The notes: generated from the letters alone by a model not told the origin. A stretch of DNA of 64,000 bases from Cellulosimicrobium funkei (GCF_004519295.1 NZ_SOZH01000004.1:310001-374000), one strand, 5' to 3'. Positions 33,366 to 42,103 are shown, numbered from the stretch's first letter. A program made the numbers and translations.

Positions 33366-34382
33366 TCAGGGCCGTGTGAAGGTGACCTTTCCCGCCGCGT
33401 CGCGCGAGACGGTCCCGGTGTACGAGGCGCGCACCTCGGCGGGCAGGTCGCCGTTGTCCCAGAGCAGGACGGTGTACTCCGCCGTGGCCTGGTACGCCCC
33501 CTCGACGTACCGGATCTCTGGCCCGGGTTCGGCGAACCACTCCGTGCGGGAGGTCTCGCGTGCGTTCTCGACGAGCTCCGACGGGCACGACGGACCGGTG
33601 AGACCCTCGTCCTCGCAGGCGGCCCGCAGACCCTCGATCGCCTCCTCCACCCCCGGCTCGACGTCGGGCCGCAAGGTCGGGGTGAACGCGAAGCCCTCGG
33701 CCACGACCCCGTCCTCCCGAACGACGTCGGGCACGTAGGCCGTGAACGACGAGCCCCGGCGCAACCCTTCGAGGAGACCGGTCGGGTCGATGTACTCGAC
33801 GGCATAGGCACCGGGGAGCAACGTGACGGGGGTGAGCTCTGCCGCCGGGTACTCGACCTGGCCGTTGACCGTCAGCGTGCCGGACACCGGCTGACCCGCA
33901 CCGATCGTGTCGGCGGTGCCCAGGTCGCTGATCGTCGTGCGGTCGCCGTCGCGGGTCGTCCGGACCTCCAGGCTCACGGGGCCGTCGACGCCGTCGAGGG
34001 TGAACTCGACCGTCACGCTCGCGCCGGCCGACGAGCCGGAGGACGCCACCACGCGCGCGTCGGTGGGCCGAGCCACGGAAGCACGGTAGAAGTCGTCGTC
34101 GACGAGATCCTCGTCGAGGTCGATCGTGGTGAGCGCCGCCGCGTCGCTCGCCCTCCCGGCCTCCAGGCTCGCGAAGAAGTCCTCGACCACCGCGACGCTC
34201 TCGGTCGTGTCGGTGTCGACCGTGCCCGGCGCGCACCCGGCGAGCACGACGGCGACGGCGAGACCGCCGGTGAGGCGGGCCGCGGCTCGCCGCCGCCGAG
34301 CGTCGCGGGGGCAGTCGGCCACCCTGGTTCGCGCGTCCCCGGAGCCTCGGTCGAGGTCGCGTCCGTGAGGGTCGTGCGTCAT
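33366..34382 (-). CDS. Predicted secreted lipoprotein, unknown function
   Basis: 338 residues. A long polar head precedes RRRRAAARLTGGLAVAVVLA (~29-48) and the lipobox LAGC with Cys50. The mature part begins with a ~100-residue NTF2-like-looking helix-sheet segment (VVEDFFASLEAGRASDAAAL), then a beta-rich region with two Cys (ACEDEGLTGPSC), which may form a disulfide. GAGGA lies upstream of the ATG at 34382. No homologue is recognised. The gene is bracketed by inverted copies of a 21-base repeat. Confidence 0.75.
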   Translation of the reverse strand: MTHDPHGRDLDRGSGDARTRVADCPRDARRRRAAARLTGGLAVAVVLAGCAPGTVDTDTTESVAVVEDFFASLEAGRASDAAALTTIDLDEDLVDDDFYRASVARPTDARVVASSGSSAGASVTVEFTLDGVDGPVSLEVRTTRDGDRTTISDLGTADTIGAGQPVSGTLTVNGQVEYPAAELTPVTLLPGAYAVEYIDPTGLLEGLRRGSSFTAYVPDVVREDGVVAEGFAFTPTLRPDVEPGVEEAIEGLRAACEDEGLTGPSCPSELVENARETSRTEWFAEPGPEIRYVEGAYQATAEYTVLLWDNGDLPAEVRASYTGTVSRDAAGKVTFTRP

Positions 34383-34463
34383 CCCTACATCCTCTTCGAT
34401 CGACGACGAGAGCGTGGCGCCACGCGTCACGCGCGCCCGGACGGTGCGGCCGAGGGGGCGGGT

Positions 34464-34493
34464 AGCGACGTCTGACGGTGCTCGGACGTCGCT
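34464..34493 (-). promoter_or_regulatory. 9-bp inverted repeat upstream of the lipoprotein gene
   Basis: AGCGACGTC (34464-34472) and GACGTCGCT (34485-34493) are perfect complements with a 12-base spacer, 82 bases before the ATG. An operator or leader hairpin is possible. Confidence 0.45.
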
Positions 34494-34535
34494 CGGCGCC
34501 CGCTGCGACGACAGCCGCCGGCCCGGGTACCGCGG

Positions 34536-34587
34536 CTCTACCTCGGCGGACCGGGGCTCTACCTCGCGGTACCGGGGCTCTACCTCG
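34536..34587 (+). repeat. Right array of the 21-base interspersed repeat (three units)
   Basis: CTCTACCTCG occurs at 34536, 34557 and 34578, exactly 21 bases apart, with spacers such as CGGTACCGGGG. The array ends seven bases before the map stop. It is inverted relative to the array at 33265-33295. Confidence 0.85.
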
Positions 34588-34593
34588 GGACGG

Positions 34594-35385
34594 TCAGTCG
34601 CGGGGCTCGCGCGCGGTGAGCACGACGGGGCCGTCCTCGGTGATCGCGACGGTGTGCTCGCTGTGCGCGCCGCGCGACCCGTCGGCGGAGCGGAGGGTCC
34701 AGCCGTCGGGGTCGGTGTAGATCTCGTCGGTGGTCTCGAGGAACCAGGGCTCGATCGCGATGACGAGGCCCGGCTTGAGCGGGAACCCGCGCTTGCGGCG
34801 GCCGTCGTTCGGGATGTGGGGCTCGCCGTGCATGGTGCGGCCGACGCCGTGCCCGCCGAAGTCGGTGTTCACCGAGTAGCCCGCGGCGTGCGCGACGTCG
34901 GCGATGGCGGCGGAGATGTCGCCGACCTTCTTGCCCGGCTGCGCGGCGGCGATGCCCGCCTCGAGCGCGCGCTCGGTCGTCTGGATGAGCCGGGCGTCCG
35001 CCTCGCCGAGCGCGCCCGCGCGCGGCGTGCCGACGACGAACGACAGCGCCGAGTCCGCGACCCACCCGTCGACCGAGGCGGCGAAGTCGATGCTCAGCAG
35101 GTCGCCGTCGCGCAGCGCGTAGTCGTGGGGGAGGCCGTGCAGCACGGCGTCGTTCACGGACGTGCAGATCACCTTGCCGAACGGGCTCGCGCCGAACGAC
35201 GGGTGGTAGTCGATGTAGCAGGACTCGGCCCCGCGGTCGCGGATCATCCGGTGCGCGACCTCGTCGAGCTCGAGCAGGTTCGTCCCGACCTTCGTGGCGG
35301 CGCGCACCGTGGTGAGGACGTCGGCGACGAACCGTCCGGCGGGCCGCATCTGCTCGATCTCCCGCGGGGTCCTCAGCTCGATCAT
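34594..35385 (-). CDS. map: Methionine aminopeptidase, type I
   Basis: 263 residues. The five metal ligands are visible as Asp in SIDFAAS, Asp in VADSALS, His in GGHGVGR, Glu in AIEPWF and Glu in HSEHTV. The His in DYHPSFGASPFG is the substrate-binding residue. It removes N-terminal Met from new proteins. There is no N-terminal zinc extension. It is monocistronic here, not next to adk or infA, so it is probably one of several map copies. Confidence 0.95.
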   Translation of the reverse strand: MIELRTPREIEQMRPAGRFVADVLTTVRAATKVGTNLLELDEVAHRMIRDRGAESCYIDYHPSFGASPFGKVICTSVNDAVLHGLPHDYALRDGDLLSIDFAASVDGWVADSALSFVVGTPRAGALGEADARLIQTTERALEAGIAAAQPGKKVGDISAAIADVAHAAGYSVNTDFGGHGVGRTMHGEPHIPNDGRRKRGFPLKPGLVIAIEPWFLETTDEIYTDPDGWTLRSADGSRGAHSEHTVAITEDGPVVLTAREPRD

Positions 35386-35495
35386 CGTGGTCCTTCCGGT
35401 TCGCAGGTGGTGGTGCCCGACGACGGCACGGCGGGCTCGTACGTACCGAGCGGTGCCGAGGGGCGGGCCCGACCACGATATCGGTCCCGGCGAGG

Positions 35496-35507
35496 GCAAG
35501 CGCTTGC
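35496..35507. promoter_or_regulatory. LacI-type operator between map and the LacI gene
   Basis: GCAAGCGCTTGC is a perfect 12-base palindrome with the central CG of LacI-family sites. It lies 69-80 bases before the chosen LacI start and shares its half-site with the site at 36738-36753. Confidence 0.75.
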
Positions 35508-35575
35508 ATCGATCTGCTCACGATGCGGCACGGCGCCTCGCCAGGGTCCGTCCCGGCGTGGCAGCATCACCCGTC

Positions 35576-36586
35576 GTGGCAGGTATCGACGACGTCGCCC
35601 AGGCCGCCGGGGTGTCCACGGCGACCGTCTCGCGCGCCCTGCGCGGCCTGCCGAACGTCTCCGAGGCGACGCGCCTGCGGGTGCTCGCGGAGGCGGCGCG
35701 GCTCGGGTACGTGCCCACGCCGTCGGCGTCGTCCCTGGCCACGGGGCGGACCCGGACGATCGGCGTGCTGACCCCGTGGGTGAACCGGTGGTTCTTCGCC
35801 AACGTGATCGAGGGCGCCGAGCGCGCCCTGCGCGACCTCGGCTACGACGTGCTGCTCTACACGTTCGACGTCCGGCGCACGTCGTCGCGCCGCCGGGTCG
35901 ACCCGAGCGTGCTGCGCCACCGCGTGGACGGGACGCTCGTCGTCGGGCTGCCGCTGGACGACGACGAGGTGCGCTCGCTCGTCGGGCTGGCGCGCCCGCT
36001 GGCGTTCGTGGGGTCCGGGCCGGCGGAGCAGGTGACGGTGCGGCTCGACGACGTCGCGACCGGGCGCGCGGCGACGCGCCACCTGCTCGACCTCGGGCAC
36101 CGGGTGATCGGGCACGTGACCGGGGTGCCGGACCTCGTGTCGTCGTGGTCCCCGCCCGTGGAGCGCGCGCGGGGGTACGTGCGCGCGCTCGAGGAGGCGG
36201 GCGTCGTCGTGCAGCCGGACCTGGAGGTGAACGGCGACTTCGACGTCGCGGGCGGCCGCGAGTCGACCGCGGAGCTGCTGCGCCGCCGCCCGGACGTGAC
36301 CGCGGTGTTCGCGGCGTCGGACGAGATGGCGATGGGCGCGATCCTCGCGGCGCGCGACCTCGGCCGGCGGGTGCCGGAGGACCTGTCCGTCGTGGGCGTG
36401 GACGGCCACGACCTCGGCGAGCTCGTCGGCCTGACCACGATCGCGCAGGACGCCTACCAGCAGGGCTTCGACGCGGCGCTCCTGCTGCTCGACATGATCA
36501 ACGGTGCCCCGGTGCCCGAGAGCCTGACGTACCCGACGGAGCTCATCCGGCGCGGTTCGACGGCGCCGCTCCCCCCGGGCGCGTAG
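35576..36586 (+). CDS. LacI-family transcriptional regulator of the alpha-glucoside-type transporter
   Basis: 336 residues. The headpiece IDDVAQAAGVSTATVSRALRG gives way to the hinge ASSLATGRT. The periplasmic-binding-like core begins TIGVLTPWVNRWFFANVIEG and has ASDEMAMGAIL and SVVGVDGHDL. I chose the GTG at 35576; an in-frame GTG at 35558 would add six residues. It precedes the ABC transporter genes, and matching operators before both units suggest autoregulated repression relieved by an alpha-glucoside. Confidence 0.92.
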   Translation: MAGIDDVAQAAGVSTATVSRALRGLPNVSEATRLRVLAEAARLGYVPTPSASSLATGRTRTIGVLTPWVNRWFFANVIEGAERALRDLGYDVLLYTFDVRRTSSRRRVDPSVLRHRVDGTLVVGLPLDDDEVRSLVGLARPLAFVGSGPAEQVTVRLDDVATGRAATRHLLDLGHRVIGHVTGVPDLVSSWSPPVERARGYVRALEEAGVVVQPDLEVNGDFDVAGGRESTAELLRRRPDVTAVFAASDEMAMGAILAARDLGRRVPEDLSVVGVDGHDLGELVGLTTIAQDAYQQGFDAALLLLDMINGAPVPESLTYPTELIRRGSTAPLPPGA

Positions 36587-36590
36587 GGCC

Positions 36591-36649
36591 GGCCGCGACC
36601 CCTGCCCACACCGGGACGCCCTGCGGGCGCACGGTGTGGGAGCGCGGCC
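36591..36649 (+). terminator. Hairpin after the LacI gene
   Basis: CCCACACCG (36605-36613) pairs with CGGTGTGGG (36632-36640), and GGCCGCG (36591-36597) with CGCGGCC (36643-36649), forming a two-part stem directly after the stop. Confidence 0.65.
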
Positions 36650-36724
36650 AGCCTTCCGGGCCCCGAGAGAGCGCGCACCCGCCGCGCGTGACGGAATCGT
36701 TACGCAAACTCACCTCCGCTGTGC

Positions 36725-36753
36725 TTGCACCCCGGGGATGCAACCGCTTGCAT
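36725..36753 (+). promoter_or_regulatory. LacI-type operators upstream of the sugar ABC operon
   Basis: ATGCAACCGCTTGCAT (36738-36753) is a perfect 6-4-6 palindrome. An overlapping TTGCA-N9-TGCAA pair spans 36725-36743. The half-sites match the operator before the LacI gene. The start codon is 105 bases downstream. Confidence 0.75.
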
Positions 36754-36857
36754 GGTGGGAGGGCGAGAGCGCACCCGCGCTCGCGACGTCGCGATGCGCC
36801 CGGTCCTCACCGGACCGGGGTGACGGCGTCCGGACCCACGACGAGGTGGAGGCTGAG

Positions 36858-38264
36858 ATGACCAGGACCACGAGGACCAGCGCGGCGCGTCGCCGCACGC
36901 TGGCGGTCGCCGCCGGCGGCGCGAGCCTCGCGCTCGTGCTCGGGGCGTGCAGCAGCGGGGGCGGCGGCGGGGGCGACGACGAGTCGCCCAGCGCCGAGGT
37001 GGACTGCGCCGACTTCGAGCAGTACGGCGACCTGTCCGGCAAGACCGTCACGGTCTACTCGACGATCGTCGACACCGAGGCCGAGCAGCAGCAGGCGTCG
37101 TACGAGCCGTTCGAGGAGTGCACCGGCGCGACGATCGAGTACGAGGGCTCCAAGGAGTTCGAGGCCCAGCTCCCCGTCCGCATCCAGTCGGGCAGCGCGC
37201 CCGACATCGCGTACCTGCCGCAGCCCGGCCTCCTGCGCCGCATCGTCGCGGACTTCCCCGACGCGATCCAGCCGGTCGGCGACCAGGCCGCGGCCAACGT
37301 CGACCAGTACTACACGGAGTCCTGGAAGGAGTACGGCACCGTCGACGGCACGCTGTACGCGACGCCGCTCGGCGCGAACGTGAAGTCGTTCGTCTGGTAC
37401 TCGCCGTCCATGTTCGAGGAGGCGGGCTACGAGGTCCCGACGACGTGGGACGAGCTCATGGAGCTCTCCGACCAGATCGTCGCCGACAACCCGGAGGGCG
37501 ACGTCAAGCCCTGGTGCGCCGGCATCGCGTCCGGCGAGGCGACCGGCTGGCCGGCCACCGACTGGATGGAGGACGTCGTCCTGCGCACGGCGGGCCCCGA
37601 GGTCTACGACCAGTGGGTCAACCACGAGATCCCGTTCAACGACCCGCAGATCGCCACGGCCCTCGCCACGGTCGGCGACGTGCTGAAGAACGAGGACTAC
37701 GTCAACGGCGGCCTGGGCGACGTGAGCAGCATCGCGACGACCGAGTTCACCGAGGGCGGGTACCCGATCATCGACGGCCTGTGCTACATGCACCGCCAGG
37801 CCACGTTCTACCAGGCGAACTGGACGACCCTCGACCCCGACCTCGAGGTCGCCGAGGACGGCGACGTGTGGGCGTTCTACCTGCCGGGCGAGTCGGCCGA
37901 CGACAAGCCGCTGCTCGGCGGCGGCGAGTTCGTCGCGGCGTTCAACGACCGTCCCGAGGTCCAGGCCTTCCACGCGTACCTGTCGAGCCCCGAGTGGTCC
38001 AACGCCAAGGCGAGCGTGACCCCGCAGGGTTGGATCAGCGCCAACAACGGCCTCGACCCCGAGCTGCTGCAGTCGCCGATGGACCAGCAGGCGTACGAGC
38101 TGCTCACGGACGAGAGCTACACGTTCCGCTTCGACGGCTCGGACATGATGCCCGCCGCCGTCGGCGCCGGCTCGTTCTGGTCCGAGATGACCGAGTGGAT
38201 CGCGAGCGACAAGTCCGACCAGGCCGTGCTCGACGCCATCGAGGCGTCCTGGCCGACGTCCTGA
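36858..38264 (+). CDS. Alpha-glucoside-type ABC transporter substrate-binding lipoprotein
   Basis: 468 residues. The lipobox is LVLGAC with Cys31, followed by a Gly/Asp linker. The mature domain is a family-1 binding protein with TGATIEYEGSKEFEAQL, SGSAPDIAYLPQPG, VPTTWDELMELSDQIV and TGWPATDWMEDVVLR. The last two blocks closely resemble AglE, the alpha-glucoside receptor of rhizobia and Streptomyces. It should bind maltose-, sucrose- or trehalose-like sugars outside the membrane. GGAGG precedes the ATG. Two permease genes follow; no ATPase gene is present. Confidence 0.92.
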   Translation: MTRTTRTSAARRRTLAVAAGGASLALVLGACSSGGGGGGDDESPSAEVDCADFEQYGDLSGKTVTVYSTIVDTEAEQQQASYEPFEECTGATIEYEGSKEFEAQLPVRIQSGSAPDIAYLPQPGLLRRIVADFPDAIQPVGDQAAANVDQYYTESWKEYGTVDGTLYATPLGANVKSFVWYSPSMFEEAGYEVPTTWDELMELSDQIVADNPEGDVKPWCAGIASGEATGWPATDWMEDVVLRTAGPEVYDQWVNHEIPFNDPQIATALATVGDVLKNEDYVNGGLGDVSSIATTEFTEGGYPIIDGLCYMHRQATFYQANWTTLDPDLEVAEDGDVWAFYLPGESADDKPLLGGGEFVAAFNDRPEVQAFHAYLSSPEWSNAKASVTPQGWISANNGLDPELLQSPMDQQAYELLTDESYTFRFDGSDMMPAAVGAGSFWSEMTEWIASDKSDQAVLDAIEASWPTS

Positions 38265-38273
38265 CCCGCGAGC

Positions 38274-38323
38274 GGCCCGGGGGCTGACGGCGCGGCGCGA
38301 GCCACGTCGTCGGGCCCCGGGCC
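38274..38323 (+). other. Intercistronic hairpin after the binding-protein gene
   Basis: GGCCCGGGG (38274-38282) pairs with CCCCGGGCC (38315-38323). Within the 178-base gap to the permease gene, such a structure may stabilise or partly terminate the binding-protein mRNA. Confidence 0.5.
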
Positions 38324-38442
38324 CGCGCGTCGACCCGGGGGCGGGTCGCCCCTGGCAGGACCCGGGCGGCCCGCCCTCGCCGACCGTCCCTCGTCGTCCA
38401 CCTCGTCCTCCCGGCCGCCGCCGGCCACCTCAGGAGCCTCAC

Positions 38443-39426
38443 ATGGACTGGTTGCTCGAACCCTCCGGGACGGGGGGCAAGCTCGCGGTGATGGTCGTCG
38501 CGATCCTGCTCTTCGTCGTCGTCATGGGTCTGATCCTCTTCCTCGTCGACCGGCCGAAGCGCGTGCCCGGCTGGGTCGTCGCGATCGCGTTCGCCGGGCC
38601 CGCGGTCGTCATGCTCGCGTTCGGCCTGCTGTACCCAGGGCTGCGCACCATCCGCGACTCGTTCTACAACCGCACGGGCTCCGCGTTCGTCGGGCTCGAC
38701 AACTACGTCACCGCGTTCACGCGGGACGAGTTCCAGATCGTCCTGCGCAACACGGCGATCTGGGTCATCGTCGTCCCGCTCGTCTCGACGTTCCTCGGGC
38801 TGGTGTACGCGGTCGTCGTCGACCGGTCCCGCTTCGAGAAGCTCGCGAAGACCCTGATCTTCCTGCCCATGGCGATCTCCATGGTCGGCGCGGGCATCAT
38901 CTGGAAGTTCATGTACGAGTACAAGCCGGCCAGCCAGCCGCAGATCGGCCTGTTCAACCAGGTCCTCGTGTGGCTCGGGCTGGAGCCGCAGCAGTTCCTG
39001 CTCAGCGCGCCGGCGAACACGTTCTTCCTCATCCTCGTGATGATCTGGATCCAGGCCGGGTTCGCCATGACGATCCTCGCCGCCGCGATCCGCGCCATCC
39101 CGGACGACATCGTCGAGGCGGCCCGGCTCGACGGCGTCGGCGGCATGCGGATGTTCCGCTACATCACCGTGCCGAGCATCCGCCCGGCCCTCGTGGTCGT
39201 CCTCACGACGATCGCCATCGGCACGCTCAAGGTCTTCGACATCGTCCGCACGATGACGGGCGGCCGGTTCGAGACGTCGGTCGTGGCGAACGAGTTCTAC
39301 ACGCAGGCGCTGCGCCAGGGCGAGCAGGGCCTGGGCGCCGCGCTCGCCGTCATCCTCTTCGTGCTCGTCATCCCGATCATCGTGTACAACGTGCGGCAGC
39401 TGAAGCAGGCGGAGGAGATCCGATGA
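38443..39426 (+). CDS. AglF-like sugar ABC permease
   Basis: 327 residues. There are about eight membrane helices, including two before the family's usual first helix (LAVMVVAILLFVVVMGLIL and VVAIAFAGPAVVMLAFGLL). The cytoplasmic EAA loop reads DDIVEAARLDGVGGMRMF, which docks to the ATPase. It matches the MalF/AglF class. AGGAG precedes the ATG. It overlaps the second permease by ATGA. Confidence 0.93.
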   Translation: MDWLLEPSGTGGKLAVMVVAILLFVVVMGLILFLVDRPKRVPGWVVAIAFAGPAVVMLAFGLLYPGLRTIRDSFYNRTGSAFVGLDNYVTAFTRDEFQIVLRNTAIWVIVVPLVSTFLGLVYAVVVDRSRFEKLAKTLIFLPMAISMVGAGIIWKFMYEYKPASQPQIGLFNQVLVWLGLEPQQFLLSAPANTFFLILVMIWIQAGFAMTILAAAIRAIPDDIVEAARLDGVGGMRMFRYITVPSIRPALVVVLTTIAIGTLKVFDIVRTMTGGRFETSVVANEFYTQALRQGEQGLGAALAVILFVLVIPIIVYNVRQLKQAEEIR

Positions 39427-40373
39427 GCACCCCACTGTCCGCCTCCGTGCCCGACGCCCCGCTCGTCGACGAGACCGTCGAGGAGGGCAGCGGCAAGGGC
39501 GTCGTCGCCGGCCTGGACGCGCGCGCCGACAAGGTGCGCCGCAAGGTCTCGTCCCGGCCGGCGTCGATCATCGCGATCGTGCTCGCCGTCCTGTGGACGA
39601 TCCCGACGTTCGGGCTCCTCGTCACGTCGTTCCGGCCGCCGCGCGAGATCCGCCGGTCGGGGTGGTGGGAGGCGTTCGCGAACCCCGAGTTCACGGTCGA
39701 CAACTACACGGACGCGCTGTTCGGCGGCTCGACGAGCTTCGCGACCTACTTCGTCAACTCCCTCGTCATCACGCTGCCCGCGGTGATCATCCCGATCACG
39801 CTCGCGTCGCTCGCCGCGTACGCGTTCGCGTGGGTGAACTTCAAGGGCCGCAACCTGCTGTTCGTCGCGGTCTTCGCGCTCCAGATCGTGCCCATCCAGG
39901 TCACGCTCGTCCCGCTGCTCACGCAGTACGTGGACTGGGGGATCGACGGCTCGTTCTGGCCCGTGTGGCTGTCGCACTCGATCTTCGCGCTGCCGCTCGC
40001 GATCTTCCTGCTGCACAACTTCATGAAGGACATCCCGCGCGAGCTCGTCGAGGCCGCCCGGGTCGACGGTGCGGGGCACGTGAAGATCTTCTTCCAGGTC
40101 CTCATGCCGCTCCTCGTCCCCGCCATCGCGGCGTTCGGCATCTTCCAGTTCCTCTGGGTATGGAACGACCTGCTCGTCGCGCTGACGTTCGCGTCCGGCC
40201 AGGACACCGCACCGATCACGGTGCGGCTCGCCGAGCTGTCCGGCTCGCGCGGCGCGAGCTGGCACCTGCTCCCGGCGGGCGCGTTCATCTCCATGGTCGT
40301 GCCCGTGGTCGTGTTCCTCGCGCTCCAGCGGTACTTCGTGCGCGGCCTGCTCGCCGGCTCGGTCAAGGGCTGA
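39423..40373 (+). CDS. AglG-like sugar ABC permease
   Basis: 316 residues. A ~40-residue polar head precedes six membrane helices. The EAA loop is RELVEAARVDGAGHVKIF and the C-terminus GLLAGSVKG is typical of MalG-type permeases. Together with the upstream AglF- and AglE-like proteins it forms a CUT1 importer. The missing ATPase is probably a shared MsiK-type protein encoded elsewhere, as is usual in actinobacteria. Confidence 0.93.
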   Translation: MSTPLSASVPDAPLVDETVEEGSGKGVVAGLDARADKVRRKVSSRPASIIAIVLAVLWTIPTFGLLVTSFRPPREIRRSGWWEAFANPEFTVDNYTDALFGGSTSFATYFVNSLVITLPAVIIPITLASLAAYAFAWVNFKGRNLLFVAVFALQIVPIQVTLVPLLTQYVDWGIDGSFWPVWLSHSIFALPLAIFLLHNFMKDIPRELVEAARVDGAGHVKIFFQVLMPLLVPAIAAFGIFQFLWVWNDLLVALTFASGQDTAPITVRLAELSGSRGASWHLLPAGAFISMVVPVVVFLALQRYFVRGLLAGSVKG

Positions 40374-40396
40374 CGCCGGCCGCGGCGAGACGGTGG

Positions 40397-40429
40397 CGGC
40401 GGCCCGTCCCGCAGGCGGGCGGGCCGCCG
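40397..40429 (+). terminator. Hairpin after the sugar ABC operon
   Basis: CGGCGGCCCG (40397-40406) pairs with CGGGCCGCCG (40420-40429), 23 bases after the stop. Confidence 0.75.
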
Positions 40430-40470
40430 TCGCACGACCGGCGTGCGACGTCTCCGGGCGGGCGCGGTCG

Positions 40471-40476
40471 TAGAGT
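40471..40476 (+). promoter_or_regulatory. -10 element for leaderless transcription
   Basis: TAGAGT lies six bases before the GTG at 40483. Confidence 0.65.
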
Positions 40477-40482
40477 CGGTCG

Positions 40483-41403
40483 GTGCCCACCCGAACCGCC
40501 GCCCTCGACCGCGTCCCGGCACCGGCCCTGTTCGTCGTCTCGGGCCTCACGCAGTACCTGGGCGCGGCGATCGCCGTCGGGCTGTTCGCCGTCGCCGGGG
40601 CGGTCGAGGTGGGCTGGCTGCGCATCGCGGCCTCCGCGCTGCTCCTGGTGGCCTGGCGCCGCCCGTGGCGGCGGCGCTGGACGCGGCACGACCTCGCGTG
40701 GGCCGCGGTCTTCGGGGTCGCGCTCGCGGCGATGAACCTCGCGTTCTACGTCGCGATCGACCACCTCCCGCTCGGCACCGCCGTCGCGATCGAGTTCCTC
40801 GGCCCGGTCGCGGTCGCGGCGGTCACGGGCAGCGGCTGGCGCGAGCGCGGCGCCATCGCGGTCGCGGCGGCCGGGGTCGTGCTGCTCGCCGGCGTGACGG
40901 TCGGGTCCGACCTCCCGCACGACGACGCCGTGCTCGGCCTCGCGGCGATCGCCGTCGCCGCCGCGTGCTGGGCCGCGTACATCGTGCTCGGCCGCCGGGT
41001 CGCCGTCGGGGGCTCGGGCGTCACGTCGCTCGCGGTCGGGATGGCCGTGGGCGCGCTCGCGTTCGCGCCGTTCCTCGCGCCGGACGCCGTCCCGGTGCTC
41101 GGCGACTGGCGGCACGCCCTGGCAGTCGCGGGGATCGCGCTGTTCTCGTCCGCCGTGCCCTACGCGCTCGAGCAGGTGATCCTGCGCCGCGTCAGCGCGG
41201 CGACGTTCTCGGTGCTCCTCGCGCTGCTCCCGGCGACGGCGGCCGTCGTGGGCGCCGTCGTGCTCCGGCAGGTCCCGAGCCCCCTGGAGCTGGTCGGCCT
41301 CGTGCTCGTCTCCGGGGCGATCGCCATGACCGCCGCGCGCCCGGGCGCGAGCGGGCGCGGAGAGCCGGACGACGTGCTGCCGACCGACCCCCCGCCCGCC
41401 TGA
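40483..41403 (+). CDS. EamA/RhtA-like transporter
   Basis: 306 residues with ten membrane segments in two EamA repeats. ALAAMNLAFYVAIDHLPLGT and AIEFLGPV are typical of the RhtA branch, which exports threonine/homoserine and related amino acids. The second repeat holds ALFSSAVPYALEQVILRR. The last ~25 residues are polar. It is monocistronic with its own leaderless promoter. The substrate is inferred from family only. Confidence 0.88.
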   Translation: MPTRTAALDRVPAPALFVVSGLTQYLGAAIAVGLFAVAGAVEVGWLRIAASALLLVAWRRPWRRRWTRHDLAWAAVFGVALAAMNLAFYVAIDHLPLGTAVAIEFLGPVAVAAVTGSGWRERGAIAVAAAGVVLLAGVTVGSDLPHDDAVLGLAAIAVAAACWAAYIVLGRRVAVGGSGVTSLAVGMAVGALAFAPFLAPDAVPVLGDWRHALAVAGIALFSSAVPYALEQVILRRVSAATFSVLLALLPATAAVVGAVVLRQVPSPLELVGLVLVSGAIAMTAARPGASGRGEPDDVLPTDPPPA

Positions 41404-41416
41404 GCGGACCGGGGCC

Positions 41417-42049
41417 TCAGAGGTACTGGCCGGGCGAGGGGCGTCCGTCGTGCTCGTCCGGGCGCGGCTGCTGCCCCGGCATCCCGCCGGGCGCACCGTG
41501 GCCCATGGGCGGCAGCGAGCCGGGCGGCAGAGCCCGGCGCATCTGCGAGAGCTGCGCCTGCGCGGCCATCTGCTGCGCGACGAGCGCCGTCTGGATGCCG
41601 TGGAACAGCCCCTCGAGCCAGCCCACGAGCTGCGCCTGCGCGACCCGGAGCTCCGCGTCCGTCGGGACGCTGTCGTCCGAGAACGGCAGCGTGATGCGGT
41701 GCAGCTCGTCGACGAGGTCTGGCGAGAGGCCCTCCTCGAGCTCCGTGAGGGACCGCTCGTGGATCTCCGCGAGCCGCGAGCGCGCCGCCTCGTCGAGCGG
41801 GGCGTCGCGCACCTCGTCGAGGAGCTTCTTGATCATGCCGCCGATGCGCATGACCTTGGCCGGCTCCTCGATGACGGTCGCCGGGTTGCGGTCGGGGTCG
41901 GTCGAGTCGTCGCTCTCGACGACGCTCACCCCCGTGCCGTCAGGCATGACCACGGTGGAACGGCCGGGCTCGTCGTCGCCCTGCGCGGTCGCCGCAGGGT
42001 CGGGAGCGGTGGGCTCGTCGGGACGGGGGTCGCGCGGTTCGTCAGCCAT
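41417..42049 (-). CDS. bpa: Bacterial proteasome activator (Bpa/PafE-type)
   Basis: 210 residues. A ~60-residue acidic, disordered head precedes a helical core (PAKVMRIGGMIKKLLDEV to LVGWLEGLFHGIQTALVAQQ). A Pro/Gly/Gln-rich tail ends exactly in GQYL. In Mycobacterium tuberculosis the homologous dodecameric ring opens the 20S proteasome gate through that same GQYL terminus, independent of ATP, to degrade unfolded proteins. The intact terminus implies a 20S core particle elsewhere in this genome. The gene stands alone, convergent with the EamA gene. Confidence 0.92.
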   Translation of the reverse strand: MADEPRDPRPDEPTAPDPAATAQGDDEPGRSTVVMPDGTGVSVVESDDSTDPDRNPATVIEEPAKVMRIGGMIKKLLDEVRDAPLDEAARSRLAEIHERSLTELEEGLSPDLVDELHRITLPFSDDSVPTDAELRVAQAQLVGWLEGLFHGIQTALVAQQMAAQAQLSQMRRALPPGSLPPMGHGAPGGMPGQQPRPDEHDGRPSPGQYL

Positions 42050-42103
42050 GGGTCCAGTCTTGCGCGTGCCACCCCCGCGCGCACCGACGAGCGCGACCCG
42101 CCG

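Noticed and set aside
33265-34587. Inverted 21-base arrays read as insertion-sequence ends
   Set aside because: The enclosed gene encodes a lipoprotein, not a transposase, and no flanking target duplication is evident; kept as repeats only.
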